Below, piece by piece: positions 62,758 through 64,000 of a DNA stretch of 64,000 nucleotides. The first letter of the stretch is position 1. Each line of letters starts with the position of its first letter. Made by a program: the position numbers and the translations under genes. The notes under the pieces were generated by a model. That model did no database searches. It saw nothing but the letters and a program-made list of their open reading frames with translations, and was not told where the DNA came from. This stretch comes from CAYXVJ01 sp964558445. Its GTDB lineage: Bacteria > Bacillota > Clostridia > Saccharofermentanales > Fastidiosipilaceae. The DNA lies in assembly GCA_964558445.1 (NCBI GenBank), contig CAZLEA010000004.1:36332-100331 (forward strand), read 5' to 3'.

Positions 62758-63927
62758 ATGCAATACAATTTCGATACCCCGATAGAGCGTAGGAACACAG
62801 ACTGTGTGAAGTACGACATGATGGAGAAGTACGGAGTCCCTGAGGGGACGCTGGCGATGTGGGTCGCGGATATGGACTTCCAAGCGCCGCCTGCCGTACG
62901 AGAGCGATTGACAGAAGTGGCTGAGTTTAACTTGTATGGGTATACCTTTGCTTCCCAACGCTACAAATCCGCGGTAACGAATTGGTTCAAGCGTCGCTTC
63001 TCGTGGGATGCGAATCCGGAGCATATGCTGCAGACGCCGGGTGTGGTGTTTGCGATTGCGATGTCGCTTCAGGCCTACACGGAAGTCGGCGATGCCGTCT
63101 TGATTCAAGAGCCGGTGTATCACCCCTTCCGTATTACGATTGAGGACAATAAGCGAGAAACGATTGTCAATCCGCTTCGTCTCGTAAACGGCCGCTATGA
63201 GATCGATTTCGAGGACATGGAGCAGAAGATCGTGGACAACGATGTGAAGCTGTTTGTGCTCTGTAGCCCACACAACCCCGTCGGTCGCGTATGGACCGAA
63301 ACGGAGCTGCGCCGCATGGGTGAGATCTGCCAGAAGCATGATGTGTTGGTCGTAAGTGACGAGATTCATGCGGACTTCGTCTGCCCCGGCAAGCAGCACC
63401 TGATCTATGCTCAGCTCGGTGAAGCCTTCGCCGACCAGGCGATCATCTGCACCGCCGCCAGCAAGAGCTTCAATCTCGCGGGCCTGTGCTGCTCCAACAT
63501 CTTCATCGCAAACCCGGAGCTTCGCGAGCGCTTCCAAGCCAAGCAAGACGCCGTGCATATCGGCGGTGCGAATGCGATGGGTATGTTCGCGACAGAGGCA
63601 GCCTATACCGAGGGCGAAGCGTGGCTCGATCAGCTGCGCGTTTATCTGGCACAGAACGTTGCGACCGTACGCGGTTTCCTCGCCGCTAGATTACCGGAAG
63701 TGAAGCTTGTCGAGCCGGACGGTACCTATCTGCTCTGGCTGGACTTCCGTGAGCTCGGCTTGAAGCCTGATGAGTTGAATGCTCTGCTCATAAACGAAGC
63801 GGGCGTATGGATGAACGAGGGATCGAGCTTCGGCGAATCGGGTGCCGGCTTCATGCGCATGAACGTCGCTTGCCCGAGAGCGACGGTACAAGAGGCCCTG
63901 GAGCGCATCGCAGCCGCAATTGGCTAA
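62758..63927 (+). CDS. PLP-dependent C-S lyase, MalY/PatB family
   Basis: A 389-residue fold-type I aminotransferase-like enzyme that usually cleaves cystathionine or other Cys S-conjugates (cystathionine beta-lyase activity). Family features: WVADMDFQAPPAV near the N terminus, LCSPHNPVGRVW, VVSDEIHADFV and the PLP lysine in TAASKSFNLAGL. ATG 62758 follows GGAG by about seven bases. Some relatives (MalY) also act as regulators. It may serve methionine synthesis; no met genes are adjacent. Confidence 0.9.
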   Translation: MQYNFDTPIERRNTDCVKYDMMEKYGVPEGTLAMWVADMDFQAPPAVRERLTEVAEFNLYGYTFASQRYKSAVTNWFKRRFSWDANPEHMLQTPGVVFAIAMSLQAYTEVGDAVLIQEPVYHPFRITIEDNKRETIVNPLRLVNGRYEIDFEDMEQKIVDNDVKLFVLCSPHNPVGRVWTETELRRMGEICQKHDVLVVSDEIHADFVCPGKQHLIYAQLGEAFADQAIICTAASKSFNLAGLCCSNIFIANPELRERFQAKQDAVHIGGANAMGMFATEAAYTEGEAWLDQLRVYLAQNVATVRGFLAARLPEVKLVEPDGTYLLWLDFRELGLKPDELNALLINEAGVWMNEGSSFGESGAGFMRMNVACPRATVQEALERIAAAIG

Positions 63928-64000
63928 TATCCGTAACAAGTAAGTATACATAGTTGACTCGGTAAATGCTGTATAATAGCAGAAGTATGTGAGAGGAGGA
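63928..64000 (+). promoter_or_regulatory. Promoter and ribosome site for a gene beyond the right edge
   Basis: TATAAT at 63972-63977 and GAGAGGAGGA at the very end suggest that a gene starts within a few bases past the window. TTGACT at 63954 is too close (12 bp) to be a standard -35 partner. Confidence 0.5.

Overview
The window looks like a chromosomal contig from an anaerobic Gram-positive Clostridia-type bacterium (Bacillota), probably a fibre-degrading gut or digester organism assembled from a metagenome. Support comes from the SufCDSUB order, YlmH, a FabV-type enoyl reductase, PstSCAB-PhoU-PhoBR, a heterodimeric BmrCD-like exporter, strong AGGAGG ribosome sites and tight ATGA gene overlaps. 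Three runs of exactly 100 N (20302-20401, 29242-29341, 60057-60156) are scaffold joins, not biology. No rRNA, tRNA or CRISPR array was seen.

Layout. 1-964: 3' end of a long-chain acyl-CoA synthetase. 1.1-11.3 kb: a carbohydrate block with a GH2 glycosidase overlapping a CE7 acetyl-esterase, an unknown lipoprotein, a GH78 alpha-L-rhamnosidase below an AraC regulator, and a divergent GH4 alpha-galactosidase-type enzyme. This fits breakdown of acetylated, rhamnose- and galactose-bearing plant polysaccharide. 11.5-15.5 kb: an EF-G paralogue, a PHP-domain phosphoesterase and an aldo/keto reductase. 15.5-18.5 kb: a GtrB/DPM1-like GT2 enzyme coupled to a large polytopic membrane protein, probably envelope glycosylation.

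18.5-23.3 kb is a visibly more AT-rich island. It starts with an IS3-type transposase remnant and carries a lipoprotein VanY-like DD-carboxypeptidase with a TPTPIPA repeat linker, followed by two half-size FtsX/MacB-like permeases and their ATPase, apparently one operon. 23.3-30.5 kb is the phosphate regulon pstSCAB-phoU-phoB-phoR. PstS has its two halves in swapped order (a circular permutant), and PstA carries a long extracytoplasmic insertion. 30.5-38.7 kb holds mixed metabolic and membrane genes: amidohydrolase, DUF4349 lipoprotein, a short AI-2E-type protein, SDR epimerase, FtsH and an NahK-like sugar kinase.

38.8-43.1 kb: a MarR regulator with a heterodimeric ABC exporter. An operator in front of the MarR gene (38864-38878) is nearly identical to one in front of fabV (58736-58750), resembling the FabT box and suggesting a shared MarR/FabT-type control. 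43.2-49.5 kb: a lone hisF and the complete sufCDSUB iron-sulfur operon. 49.6-57.3 kb: a ferredoxin-type aldo/keto reductase, an ECF S-component, a K+-independent-type H+-pyrophosphatase, YlmH, threonine aldolase and GpmI. 57.5-64 kb: a GT4 glycolipid-type glycosyltransferase, FabV, a two-component system largely lost in an assembly gap, HflX, an SDR, and a MalY/PatB C-S lyase. The next gene probably begins just beyond the right edge.
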